The notes: generated from the sequence alone by a model not told the origin. Numbered from the stretch's first letter, positions 16,456 to 25,184 are shown. The stretch: DNA of 47,079 nt from an uncultured Verrucomicrobiota bacterium (GCA_903842505.1 CAIMMI010000271.1:1-47079); one strand, 5' to 3'. A program made the numbers and translations.

Positions 16456-17022
16456 CTACCCCACCACCAGATGGTCCAGAAGCGCCTCGAACTCGGCGTG
16501 CTGCAACCGACGCAGGAACTGCGCGACCGGATCCGCAGCGCCCTTTCGGACGACGGACTCGCACGCATCGACGAAGGCCAGCGGGTCCAACGTGCCCGAA
16601 AGAACCAACCTTCGCGCCACCGAACTGGTCGCGTCGGTTCCTGCCAATTCGACGACCCGACCCGTCATGCTCCGATAGATCGGGTGATCGCCCACCCGCC
16701 GGTACCAATATCGGGCATTCCAGAAGTCCGGCTCCCGACGATGGACGATGGCGTGGATGACCGCTCCTTCCGCATCCGTCATGTCCTCGACGAGGTCGTG
16801 CGCCTCGTTGTGGTGGTCGTGGTAGAGCAACCCGGCTGAAACCACCCGGTCGGTTGTCTCCGTACCCAGCATCAACTCCGCGCAAAGTCCCCGAAGGCGC
16901 ACTTCGAGTTGGCGGCATGGAAGCACACCGGACCGCGGGCCTTGCTCAAGGTCCGGCAATTCAGGCGTGCGCAAAAGGGTCCAAATCGCTGCGACACGCT
17001 CAGGCGTGGTGGTACAAATCAT
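16456..17022 (-). CDS. Conserved protein of unknown function
   Basis: 188 residues, cytoplasmic by appearance, with no signal or membrane segment. Two motif-like regions stand out: a His/Glu/Asp cluster YHDHHNEAHDLVED near the middle, which could bind metal, and IVHRREPDFWNARYWYRRVG about 30 residues later. I recall hypothetical proteins in Verrucomicrobiota and relatives with the same HRREPD...NAKYWFRRVG text, so I believe this is a real family, but I know of no function. The start at 17022 (MICTTTPERV) was chosen over a start 35 codons earlier because the extra segment is basic and unlike the rest. It diverges from argA, with about 120 bases between the starts. Confidence 0.65.
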   Translation of the reverse strand: MICTTTPERVAAIWTLLRTPELPDLEQGPRSGVLPCRQLEVRLRGLCAELMLGTETTDRVVSAGLLYHDHHNEAHDLVEDMTDAEGAVIHAIVHRREPDFWNARYWYRRVGDHPIYRSMTGRVVELAGTDATSSVARRLVLSGTLDPLAFVDACESVVRKGAADPVAQFLRRLQHAEFEALLDHLVVG

Positions 17023-17145
17023 CGGGAGGACGCGATGGATCTTCCGACGGCAAATGGCCGGCGTCAAATTCAAGCTGAACTTCGGCCTTGCCGCCGCCCG
17101 CTGCTTTCGTAGTTCTAGGGGAAACATGACGACTGCTCAGCCCTC

Positions 17146-18426
17146 GTGAAGCCGACCGACCTCCGGGGAATCCTCCGATACATCCCGCGTTTCCGGGAGA
17201 AGACCTTCGTCATTGCGGTCGACGGGGCCATCGTCACGGACGACAACTTCCCCAATCTCCTGCTGGATATCGCGGTCCTGCGCTCGCTGAACATCCGCAC
17301 AGTGCTCGTCCACGGCGCTGCGCTCCAGATCAGCAGCCTGGCCGCCGAGCGGGGTCTGACGGCCTCCAATCTCGACGGTGTCGGCATCACGGACTCCACC
17401 ACACTCCAGCTATCGCTGACGGCGGCCAACCGGTTGACGCACGAAATCCTCGAGGGTCTGTCGGCCAACGACCTTCGGGCCGCCTCCACCAACGCCGTCA
17501 TCGCCCATCCCCTGGGCATCGTCGGCGGGGTCGATCACCAGTTCACCGGCAAGGTCGAACGGGTCGACACCGAGATGCTCCAGGGCCTGCTCCAGCAGGG
17601 CATCGTTCCGGTCGTTCCGCCGCTCGGCTTTGATGGCGATGGCAAGACGTTCCGGGTCAATTCGGACGCCATCGCGTTCGCCCTCGCCTCGCAACTCCGC
17701 GCGGTGAAGCTCGTCTACATCACGACCTCCGACGGCCTCTATCATCAGGATCGACTCCTGCGCCAACTACCCGTCAGCGAATTGCAGGCACTCCTCCAGA
17801 TGCACGCGTCCGAATTGCGTCCGGAGACGCTTTCCAAGGCCCGCCATGCCGTGGCCGCTTGCGAGGGTGGCGTGCCGCGCGTCCACATCATCAATGGCTG
17901 CGTCGATGAAGGCCTCCTTGCCGAAGTTTTCTCCAACGAAGGCATCGGCACCCTGGTCTACGCGAACGAATACACCCAGATCCGCCGGGCCCTGAAGAAG
18001 GACATCCGGACCCTGCTCAACCTGACCAAGGCGCCCATGGCCGCCTCCGAACTGGTCAAGCGCACCCGGACTGCGATCGAGCGCCAGTTGGCCGACTACT
18101 ACCTGTTCGAGATCGACAAGAACCCGGTGGGCTGTGTCGCCCTCCATCTCTACCCGGAGCAGAACAAGGGCGAACTCGCCTTCCTGTTCGTCAGTCCCTC
18201 CCACGAGAACCAGGGTATCGGCAGCAAGCTCGTTCAGTACGCTGAGAATCGAGCCCGCGAACTGGGCCTTTCGGAACTGTTCACCCTGTCAACTCAGGCG
18301 TTTACCTGGTTCCAGAACAAGGCTGGTTTCGTGGAGGCTTCCCCGGATGACCTGCCACCCCAACGCCGGGAGCGCTACGACGCTTCGGGCCGGAATTCGA
18401 AGGTGCTGCTCAAGCGGCTCCGCTGA
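17146..18426 (+). CDS. argA: Amino-acid N-acetyltransferase (N-acetylglutamate synthase)
   Basis: Transfers acetyl from acetyl-CoA to glutamate, the first step of arginine synthesis. It has the classical two-domain layout: an amino-acid-kinase fold (about residues 15-280, with VHGAALQIS in the GG-loop region and RVNSDAIAFALASQL) fused to a GNAT acetyltransferase domain (about 290-425, with LAFLFVSPSHENQGIGSKL as the acetyl-CoA loop). 426 residues fits the bacterial ArgA form, in which the kinase-like domain binds arginine for feedback control. The start codon is GTG at 17146. No other arg gene is in the window. A diverged repeat copy follows it. Confidence 0.93.
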   Translation: MKPTDLRGILRYIPRFREKTFVIAVDGAIVTDDNFPNLLLDIAVLRSLNIRTVLVHGAALQISSLAAERGLTASNLDGVGITDSTTLQLSLTAANRLTHEILEGLSANDLRAASTNAVIAHPLGIVGGVDHQFTGKVERVDTEMLQGLLQQGIVPVVPPLGFDGDGKTFRVNSDAIAFALASQLRAVKLVYITTSDGLYHQDRLLRQLPVSELQALLQMHASELRPETLSKARHAVAACEGGVPRVHIINGCVDEGLLAEVFSNEGIGTLVYANEYTQIRRALKKDIRTLLNLTKAPMAASELVKRTRTAIERQLADYYLFEIDKNPVGCVALHLYPEQNKGELAFLFVSPSHENQGIGSKLVQYAENRARELGLSELFTLSTQAFTWFQNKAGFVEASPDDLPPQRRERYDASGRNSKVLLKRLR

Positions 18427-18773
18427 ACCTCCCACGCGGACGGATAAGCGGGACTTCGTCAAACCGCTCCGAAGGTTCAAACAGCCCTCCGCCTGTGTTC
18501 TGAACCGGTCCTTGCGGACTCGCACCCCACTCCCTCACACCCTGGGTGTGTCTGGGTTCGACCGCATTGACCCACTCCAGCCTGCGGCGCCCCGCTCCAT
18601 TCCCCTCACATCCTCCTGCCCCTCAAGCGGTCCCGCATTTAAATAGTGAAGATTCGCGGACCGGCCCACGTCTGCCGCGACCCTTGGGTGCAGCAGGGGG
18701 AAACGTTCTTGAGGGGGACGGCTTGGGCCGTGGTCTTGGCCAACGCTTCCCCCAATCCGCACCGTCCATCCGC
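18427..18773. other. Gene-free stretch between argA and the response regulator
   Basis: 347 bases. Positions 18441-18530 resemble a decayed copy of the GTGGGGCGAG repeat. At 18536-18550 is a perfect seven-base hairpin (CACACCC-T-GGGTGTG). An AT-rich patch ATTTAAATA near 18640 is the only promoter-like sequence before the regulator gene, but no matching -35 was found. An open frame extends upstream of the regulator through this stretch; it runs across the repeat and looks non-coding. Confidence 0.6.
18441..18530. repeat. Possible decayed copy of the GTGGGGCGAG repeat
   Basis: AGCGGGACTTCGTCAAACC resembles the form-1 half (GGCGAGACTCNGTCGAGCC). About 40 bases later, GGTCCTTGCGGAC then TCGCACCCCAC resembles the inverted form-2 half. 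Spacing and order match copy A. The similarity is by eye and several positions differ. Confidence 0.4.
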
Positions 18774-19454
18774 ATGAAAACCAGTGCCGCCAGAAATCCG
18801 GTCAAACCGGTCAAACCGTCACGCATCCTCCTGGTGGATGAGCACCCGCTCATCCGGGTTGGATTGCGTCAACTCTTCGCCGAGACCTCCAACCTCGAAC
18901 TCGCCACCGGCGTGACCTCCGCCAACGAGGCGATCGCAAGCCTGAAGCGTCGCCAACCCAGCCTGGTCCTGACGGAGATCCATCTCCCCGGGCGCAGCGG
19001 CTTGGACCTCGCGAAGGAGATCCATTCCCGGTTCCGCGAAGTCCCGGTCCTGTTTTACTCGTCCGCGGACGAACACCTTTACACGGAACGTGCCATCCAG
19101 GTCGGCGCCGTGGGATTCGTGCCGAAACGCTCCACCCCACGCGCCCTTCTGGCTGCCATCCGGACGGCGATCGCCGGCGGCCGGGTCATCCCATCCCAGA
19201 CCGCAGCGCCCCGGAAAGCCATCCGCGGCGCCACCGCCCTGGGAACGCTCACCGACCGGGAATTCGAGGTGTTCCGGCTCATCGGCCAAGGCTCCAACAG
19301 TCACGCCATCGCCGACCATCTGGACATCAGCCTGAAAACGGTCGATGCCCATCGCGAGCACCTGAAGCAGAAGCTCGCCCTCGACTCCGGCACCGCGCTC
19401 AACCTCCTGGCGATCCGGTGGGTCACCACCGACGGTCAGTCTCCTACGGATTGA
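18774..19454 (+). CDS. LuxR/NarL-type response regulator with Glu at the phosphorylation site
   Basis: 226 residues: a receiver domain (about 15-130) and a LuxR helix-turn-helix (about 158-215; LTDREFEVFRLIGQG, then LKTVDAHREHLKQKL). The acidic pocket D22-E23, the switch Ser (S96) and the conserved K118 are present. The phospho-accepting aspartate is replaced by E68 (LVLTEIHLPG; codon GAG at 18975-18977). Glu at this site is a known phospho-mimic in other regulators, so the protein may be locked active or controlled otherwise. No sensor kinase gene adjoins it. I chose the ATG at 18774 because the upstream frame crosses repeat sequence. It is convergent with the next gene and overlaps its end by 11 bases. 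Confidence 0.9.
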   Translation: MKTSAARNPVKPVKPSRILLVDEHPLIRVGLRQLFAETSNLELATGVTSANEAIASLKRRQPSLVLTEIHLPGRSGLDLAKEIHSRFREVPVLFYSSADEHLYTERAIQVGAVGFVPKRSTPRALLAAIRTAIAGGRVIPSQTAAPRKAIRGATALGTLTDREFEVFRLIGQGSNSHAIADHLDISLKTVDAHREHLKQKLALDSGTALNLLAIRWVTTDGQSPTD

Positions 19455-20523
19455 CCTGAAGTGACTCCATGCAGGCGTCCGTTACTTCCTGGGTCGCCAT
19501 CGCGATCCGGGACCAGTGCGGATCCACGGATCCTGACTGCACCTGCCGTGCGAAGGTCGCGAACATCCGGGACTCCTGCGCCCCGACATCCCGTGTCGGA
19601 AGCTCGTCGATCACCACCGACTCCATCCCGGACTTCATCCGGAAATCACAGCCCCGGACCACAAACTCCGACCGGACCACGTCGTACTGGAGCTTGCGCG
19701 CATCGAAAGGCAGCACGAAGTCCGCAACGCGGACGCCGGCGCGGGTGCCGCTGATGTGGGCCCACTGTTGATCCGCCGCCGTGAACGAACAGTAGAATGA
19801 GGCAGTCACCCCATTGGCAAAATCCAGCGTGGCGCTGACCTCGGCAGGGACCCGATCCGAGCCGGGTCCGCCAATCCACCGATGGCACCTGGCCATCACC
19901 CGGCAGGGGCGTTGCCATCCCATGGCCCAAAGTGTGAACCGGATGTTGTACCACCCGAGATCGCCCAGGCAGCCCATCGGTTCCAGACCCGCCTGACCCC
20001 GGATGTTCGCTTCAGCGAATCCCGCGTCTGCCAGGAAACTGAAGGCCGAATCAATGCGGCGGATCTCCCCAAACCTGGCCCCATCCGCCAAAACCGCCCG
20101 GATGGAGTCCAGACGCTGACTGTGCTGGAACATCACACCATCCATGAACTGCACACCGGCGGCCGAGCAGGCCTCAATCATCCCGCGCAGTTCAGTCGCG
20201 CTTCCGGCACAGGGCTTCTCGCAGAGGACATGCTTCCCCGCCGCCGCCGCCTTCCGAACCCACTCGCCCCGGACTCCGGTCGGCAACGGAATGTACACCG
20301 CATCCACGTCCGGCCTCGCCAGCAGGGCATCGTACCCGCCCACGGCGGCTGGCTTCGTGTCGAACGGGGCCTCGGCCTGGCACTGGTCCACAAACGTCGC
20401 CGCCCGGACCACGTCCCGGCTTGCCACGGCCGTGACAATTCCGGTCCCGGAAAGCCGGATGGCCTCCCAATTCTTCCGGGCGATTCCGGCGCCGCCCAGG
20501 ATTCCCCATCGCAGTGGATTCAT
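19444..20523 (-). CDS. Gfo/Idh/MocA-family oxidoreductase
   Basis: NAD(P)-dependent sugar or polyol dehydrogenase-like protein of 359 residues. The Rossmann loop is WGILGGAGIA (6-15), and the family's EKP motif with the catalytic-type lysine is E102-K103-P104 (LCEKPCAGS). The C-terminal half is the alpha/beta domain with GCLGDLGWYNIRF. No signal peptide or Tat motif is visible, so it is cytoplasmic. The substrate cannot be predicted. The start at 20523 (MNPLRWGILGG) sits at the usual distance before the dinucleotide loop. It follows pheT on the same strand after a composite repeat, and its stop overlaps the convergent response regulator. Confidence 0.88.
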   Translation of the reverse strand: MNPLRWGILGGAGIARKNWEAIRLSGTGIVTAVASRDVVRAATFVDQCQAEAPFDTKPAAVGGYDALLARPDVDAVYIPLPTGVRGEWVRKAAAAGKHVLCEKPCAGSATELRGMIEACSAAGVQFMDGVMFQHSQRLDSIRAVLADGARFGEIRRIDSAFSFLADAGFAEANIRGQAGLEPMGCLGDLGWYNIRFTLWAMGWQRPCRVMARCHRWIGGPGSDRVPAEVSATLDFANGVTASFYCSFTAADQQWAHISGTRAGVRVADFVLPFDARKLQYDVVRSEFVVRGCDFRMKSGMESVVIDELPTRDVGAQESRMFATFARQVQSGSVDPHWSRIAMATQEVTDACMESLQVNP

Positions 20524-20627
20524 CGTTGGTAGGCCACCAGCCTGCTGCCCTCCCGCAACCCGGGTCAATGCGGGATACCTGTCGCTGGACAGCCATGCAC
20601 ATCACGACACTGCCCCCTCATCGAGGG

Positions 20628-20759
20628 GTGGGGCGAGTGTCCTCACGAGCCGTTGCTGAGTTCCGAGTTTCAGGGTTCAAGTTTCAAGCCCGGCTCCTGC
20701 CACCAACTTGAGCTTGAAAACCTCGATCTCTGGGACAGCTCGTCGGAGTCTCGCCCCAC
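20628..20759. repeat. GTGGGGCGAG/TTTCAAG composite repeat, copy D (complete)
   Basis: Form-2 half at 20628-20651 (GTGGGGCGAG, TGTCCTCA, CGAGCC), then a TTTCAAG-rich core (about 20657-20730, with GAGTTCCGAGTTTCAGGG and TTCAAGTTTCAAGCCCGG), then a form-1 half on the minus strand ending at 20759. The ends are exact ten-base inverted repeats. It lies just past the pheT stop, between pheT and the oxidoreductase gene. No target-site duplication is obvious. Confidence 0.85.
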
Positions 20760-20772
20760 CCGCCCGGGCGCG

Positions 20773-23250
20773 CTATTCGCGAACGGTTGCCTTCAAGGTC
20801 GCCTTGAACGCCTCCACCACGCGTTGGTGGGCCGCGTTGACTTCTTCATCCTTCAACGTGCGATCCGCAGCCCGATACGTGAACGTGTAGGCCATGCTCT
20901 TGTGTCCCTCGAGCACGTGCCGACCGCGGAACACGTCGAAGAGGTCCACCGACTCCAGATTGGACGGCTTCGCCTGCCGTACCACCGCCAATACCGCATC
21001 GTGGGTGGTCGCCTCGGGCACGACCATCGCCAGATCCCGGGCGGAGGCGGGGAAAGCCGGCAGCGGCTTGAACGATCTCGCCGGGTTCCGCTTCGCCAAC
21101 AGCAGGTCGAGATTCAACTCGGCCAGGAAAACCGGATCCCGAAGGTCATACCGGCGCGCGAGCGAAGGCTGCACCTGCCCCAACTGTCCCAGTTCCAACT
21201 TACCACCCAGGGCCACGACCGCGGACTCGATGAAGAGGCTGCCAGGCTCACCGCGACGGACATACGAGACACCCCGCACCCCCAACGATTCCATGAACTC
21301 CTCGACCAAACCCTTCAGGTCCGAAGCATCACACCGCGCCTCCCGATCGGCTCCGGACCAGAAAGCCGGCGACCTCGCCCCAGTCAGGGCGATGGCCAGA
21401 CGCCAACCCTCCTTGGGACCACCTTCCGTGGCGGTGAAGACGCGGCCGAGTTCGAACAACTGCACGTCATTGCTCCGACGCGAGAGATTGTGTCGCAGAG
21501 TATCCAGCAAGCCGGGCAGCAACGAAGGACGCAGAACGTTCATGTCGCTGCTCAACGGATTGGCCAGCGCCACGACATGGGGGGTCACGAGCCTGGCCGC
21601 AGCATCGTTCACCAGCGTCTGTCCCTGCGCCTCCGAAAGCCCAAGCCCAGCCATCAGTCGCCGGACCTCCATCAGCACATCGTACACCGAGTCATAAGGA
21701 TGCTCGCCCATCGCCCGCCGTGGCGTCGTCGAGGGAATGCGGTCCACCCCATGCAACCGAGCCACCTCCTCGATGAGGTCCACCTCGCGCTTGAGGTCCA
21801 CACGGTACGAAGGCACCTGAAACGTCACCGGCTCCGGCTCGCCCTCGGCGTCCACCGGACGCGGCTTCCGCGACGTCAACTTCAGCCCCAACTGCTGCAG
21901 GTGACACTCGATGACCTCCGGTTGGAGGTCGATTCCCAGGACCTCCTTGACCCGACGATGGCGCAACGTGACTTCCTTCGGGGCCGCCGGAGACGGATAG
22001 GCGTCCACCACGCCTTCCACCACCACGCCGCCTGCCAGTTCCAAAATCAGAGCCGCCGCCCGGCGACTGGCGAATTCGGCCACACCGATGTCCGCACCCC
22101 GCTCGAACCGATAGCTGGCATCCGTCCTCAAACCCAGAGCCTTGCTCGTGCGCCGGATCTGGGTCGGATGAAACCAGGCACTCTCCAGAAGAACATCCTG
22201 CGTCTCGGTCTGGATCTCCGTGTTCTGCCCACCCATGACGCCGGCCAGCGCGATGCCCTTCTGGGGATCCGCGATCAGAAGCATCGCTTCATCCAGCTTC
22301 CGAACCGTGCCATCCAGGGTCGTGAATCCTTCACCAGACACCGCCCGCCGCACCACGACCGTCGGCACGCCGGACTCGGACTTGCCCACCAGATGGTAGT
22401 CGAAGGCGTGCAACGGCTGGCCGGTCTCGAGCATGACGAAGTTCGTGACGTCGACGACGTTGTTGATCGAACGGAGGCCGACCTGCTCCAGACGGGACTT
22501 CAGCCAATCCGGACTCGGTCCCACGCGCACCCCCTTCAGGACCCGGGCCGTGTAGCGGGGGCACACATCCGTCGCCTCCATGCGCACCGCAACCACTTCA
22601 TCGACCTTGGGCCCGCCGTTCCCGGAGGGAAGCGCCGGCTCGGGAAGCCGAAGCGGGTTCCCCGTCAGGGCTGAGATCTCGCGGGCAATTCCAATGACGG
22701 AATTGAGGTCAGGGCGGTTCGGGGTGATCTCCAGGTCGTACACCACGTCTGCCCCGGATCGACCGAGATACTCGGCAAACGGCTGCCCGACGACGGCGTC
22801 CGCCTTGAGGAGGAGGAGACCGTCCTCCTTGCGGTGTCCGATCGTCTCCGGGTCGATGCCCAACTCTTCGTGGGAGCACATCATTCCGTGCGACTCCACG
22901 CTCCGGATCTTGCCAACCTTGATCACGAAGGGCTGCGCCTCACCCGGCTTCGGAGGCAGCGCTGCGCCCGGCAGGATCAGCGGCACCTTGTCGCCTGCCT
23001 GGAAGTTCTGCGCGCCACAGACGATCTGGCGTTCGCCCCGTCCGTCATTCACGCGACACACGGACAGCTTGTCCGCGTTGGGGTGCTTGTCGCGCGTGAG
23101 GACCTGCGCCACCACGATCCCTTCAAACTCGCCGGCCCGCTTCTCGATGCCTTCGACCTCAAGTCCAAGCATGGTCAACCGCTCGGACAACTCCTCGGGA
23201 GTCCAATTGAAGTCTACGTACTGCTTGAGCCAGTTCAGGGTCACTTTCAT
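20773..23250 (-). CDS. pheT: Phenylalanine-tRNA ligase beta subunit
   Basis: Beta chain of the alpha2-beta2 phenylalanyl-tRNA synthetase, 825 residues. In order it has the typical start MKVTLNWLKQYVDF, the tRNA-binding OB domain (about 40-150, VAQVLTRDKHPNADKLSVC), the B3/B4 domain, the B5 domain, the core synthetase-like fold, and the C-terminal ferredoxin-fold anticodon-binding domain (about 730-825, PAFPASARDLAMV). The ATG at 23250 is the family start; the open frame continues upstream but adds unrelated low-complexity sequence that overlaps the methyltransferase gene. Unusually, it is separated from pheS by a methyltransferase gene. No Shine-Dalgarno sequence is visible. Confidence 0.97.
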   Translation of the reverse strand: MKVTLNWLKQYVDFNWTPEELSERLTMLGLEVEGIEKRAGEFEGIVVAQVLTRDKHPNADKLSVCRVNDGRGERQIVCGAQNFQAGDKVPLILPGAALPPKPGEAQPFVIKVGKIRSVESHGMMCSHEELGIDPETIGHRKEDGLLLLKADAVVGQPFAEYLGRSGADVVYDLEITPNRPDLNSVIGIAREISALTGNPLRLPEPALPSGNGGPKVDEVVAVRMEATDVCPRYTARVLKGVRVGPSPDWLKSRLEQVGLRSINNVVDVTNFVMLETGQPLHAFDYHLVGKSESGVPTVVVRRAVSGEGFTTLDGTVRKLDEAMLLIADPQKGIALAGVMGGQNTEIQTETQDVLLESAWFHPTQIRRTSKALGLRTDASYRFERGADIGVAEFASRRAAALILELAGGVVVEGVVDAYPSPAAPKEVTLRHRRVKEVLGIDLQPEVIECHLQQLGLKLTSRKPRPVDAEGEPEPVTFQVPSYRVDLKREVDLIEEVARLHGVDRIPSTTPRRAMGEHPYDSVYDVLMEVRRLMAGLGLSEAQGQTLVNDAAARLVTPHVVALANPLSSDMNVLRPSLLPGLLDTLRHNLSRRSNDVQLFELGRVFTATEGGPKEGWRLAIALTGARSPAFWSGADREARCDASDLKGLVEEFMESLGVRGVSYVRRGEPGSLFIESAVVALGGKLELGQLGQVQPSLARRYDLRDPVFLAELNLDLLLAKRNPARSFKPLPAFPASARDLAMVVPEATTHDAVLAVVRQAKPSNLESVDLFDVFRGRHVLEGHKSMAYTFTYRAADRTLKDEEVNAAHQRVVEAFKATLKATVRE

Positions 23251-23282
23251 GGGAAACAGGGGCTGAGTTCCGGCGACTCGCG

Positions 23283-24131
23283 TCAAAGCCGGAAACCGGG
23301 ATCGAAAGGGGTGTAGAGATCGGTGTTGTCCACGGAGGCCCACCGGCGCTCGCGGCGCTGCCGGTGCAACTGGTCGAGCGTTCGGAACAAAGGCAGCTTC
23401 CGAAGGCGCGCCTTCCATGCCGCCCCGGCTCCCCCGCCCTGCCCACCCGTCCACGCCGCCACGTAATCGCTCTGCTGCGGCGTCCGGCTGAAAATGGGCA
23501 CGACAGACTCACGCACCGCCTGCACCAGCAGGAAGACCGGCCGATCGTTGACCAATTCAACCCGCGACCGCGCCTCGGCCGGATCCCGGATACTCCACCA
23601 ACGGGAAGCATCCAATTCCGCCAGATACATTCCCTCGACGCGAAATCCGTTCTCGGCGGAGAGCACCCGGAAAAACAGTTCGGGAGAGAATTGGTAGAAA
23701 CCGTGGCCGCACCAATTGTTGGGAATCGTCGCCGAGAAGAAACGCCCGCCCGGACGGACCATTTCCATGCAGTTCCGGATCGCGACCGGAAAGTTGAACA
23801 CGTGCTCCAACGTTCCCCCGTCCACCACCACGTCAAAGCCCGCCCGATGGACATCCGGGACCGGTTGGTTCAGGTCATGCAGCAGGTTGGCCCCCTCGTA
23901 GTCCGAGAAGTCCATGACGTCGACCTGCGTCGCTCCCAGTGCCCGGAAGAGCCCGTCGGCATAGGCCGGCATCGGCGTCTCCGCCTGCGCTCCCGCCAAC
24001 TGCTGGAACCGATCGTACTCCGTACGACTCAGTCGCAGTCCCTGATGTCCGAGCATCAAGGAACGACCGAAGGTCACGCCCTCCCGGCGCGCCTTCAGCA
24101 TCAGGGTCGCACAGTTACGCTCGATGGCCAT
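23283..24131 (-). CDS. SAM-dependent methyltransferase-like protein between pheS and pheT
   Basis: 282 residues. The central part resembles a class I methyltransferase: DVMDFSDYEGANLLHDLN (acidic residue after strand 2), FDVVVDGGTLEHVFNF (strand 4 and following helix) and EMVRPGGRFFSATIPNN (strand 5). The glycine-rich SAM loop of strand 1 is not obvious, so binding of SAM is likely but not certain. The basic C-terminal tail (KARLRKLPLFRTL, then RQRRERRW) resembles proteins found in surface-polysaccharide clusters. It lies 48 bases after pheS and 32 before pheT, so it should be co-transcribed with the synthetase genes. A role in tRNA or synthetase function is possible but unsupported; its target is unknown. 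Confidence 0.75.
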   Translation of the reverse strand: MAIERNCATLMLKARREGVTFGRSLMLGHQGLRLSRTEYDRFQQLAGAQAETPMPAYADGLFRALGATQVDVMDFSDYEGANLLHDLNQPVPDVHRAGFDVVVDGGTLEHVFNFPVAIRNCMEMVRPGGRFFSATIPNNWCGHGFYQFSPELFFRVLSAENGFRVEGMYLAELDASRWWSIRDPAEARSRVELVNDRPVFLLVQAVRESVVPIFSRTPQQSDYVAAWTGGQGGGAGAAWKARLRKLPLFRTLDQLHRQRRERRWASVDNTDLYTPFDPGFRL

Positions 24132-24179
24132 GTGGAGATGGATGGCTTCCGGGGCTCTCGACCCGGGACCAGGCTGGAT

Positions 24180-25184
24180 TCAGAACTGCCGCAGGAACCG
24201 GACGTCGTTCTCGTAGAAAAGTCGGATATCGGTGATGCCATAGCGCAGCATCGCAATTCGCTCGATCCCGAATCCAAAGGCCCAACCGCTCCAGACCTCC
24301 GGGTCGTAACCGACGTTCTCGAACACCTGCGGATGCACCATGCCGCAACCGGCGATCTCGAGCCACTCCTTACCCAGTTTGCGCACGAGCGCATTCGTGA
24401 AGTCGATTTCGAGGCTGGGCTCCGTGTAGCTGAAGTAGTGCGGGCGAAACCGGAGCTTCACATCGTTGCCGAGAACCTCGCGGAAAACCGCTTCCACGGT
24501 CCCCTTCAGGTCACCCACCGTCACCCCACGATCCACGTAAAGGCCCTCGATCTGATGGAACGTGGGATTATGCGTGGCGTCGGCGTTGTCCCGTCGGAAT
24601 ACCCGACCCGGAACCACGATGCGGATCGGCGGCGGCATCTTCTCCATCACGCGGATCTGCACAGAACTGGTGTGCGTGCGAAGGAGCGGCCGCGAGGCGG
24701 CATCCAGGAAGAAGGTGTCCTGCGAGTCGCGGGCCGGATGGTCGGCCGGCGTGTTCAGGGCATCGAAGCAGTGGTACTCGTCCTCGATCTCCGGACCATC
24801 CGCCACGGCAAATCCGAGCTTGCGGAAGGCACGGACGATGTCGTCGGTCACCTCGGTCAACGGGTGCAACCGGCCTACAGCCCGGCGACGACCCGGCAGG
24901 GTGAAATCCGTCGGTTCTGTTGGCAGCGCCGCCTTGAGTTCCAATTCGGCCCGCCGCGCACCCAATGCCGCTTCGATCTCGACCTTCACCGCATTCAGCG
25001 CCTTGCCGACAGCCGGGCGCTCCTCCTTGGGAAGGCTGCCCAACTGCTTCAGCAGGACGGTGAATCGACCATCGCCGCCAAGGACGGCCCCCTTGGCTTG
25101 ATCGAGGCCGGGCAGATCCGTTGCGGCACCGAATGCAACAAGGGCCCCGGCCTTAACGGCCTCCAGTTCATTGAGCAGGCTCAT
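24180..25184 (-). CDS. pheS: Phenylalanine-tRNA ligase alpha subunit
   Basis: Catalytic chain of phenylalanyl-tRNA synthetase, 334 residues. An N-terminal coiled-coil tRNA-binding region (about 1-90) is followed by the class II catalytic core: HPLTEVTDDIVRAFRKLGF, RTHTSSVQIR (motif 1 area), FHQIEGLYVDRG (motif 2 area), GCGMVHPQV and GFGIERIAML (motif 3). It charges tRNA-Phe with phenylalanine together with PheT. It is the first gene of pheS-methyltransferase-pheT and follows the rplT terminator. No attenuator or T-box-like leader was recognised in the 200 bases before it. Confidence 0.97.
   Translation of the reverse strand: MSLLNELEAVKAGALVAFGAATDLPGLDQAKGAVLGGDGRFTVLLKQLGSLPKEERPAVGKALNAVKVEIEAALGARRAELELKAALPTEPTDFTLPGRRRAVGRLHPLTEVTDDIVRAFRKLGFAVADGPEIEDEYHCFDALNTPADHPARDSQDTFFLDAASRPLLRTHTSSVQIRVMEKMPPPIRIVVPGRVFRRDNADATHNPTFHQIEGLYVDRGVTVGDLKGTVEAVFREVLGNDVKLRFRPHYFSYTEPSLEIDFTNALVRKLGKEWLEIAGCGMVHPQVFENVGYDPEVWSGWAFGFGIERIAMLRYGITDIRLFYENDVRFLRQF

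Noticed and set aside
20653-22674. Long plus-strand open frame (673 codons) opposite pheT
   Set aside because: It is antisense to the well-supported pheT gene, has no domain, and is Arg/His/Gln-rich as expected for the mirror frame of GC-rich coding DNA.
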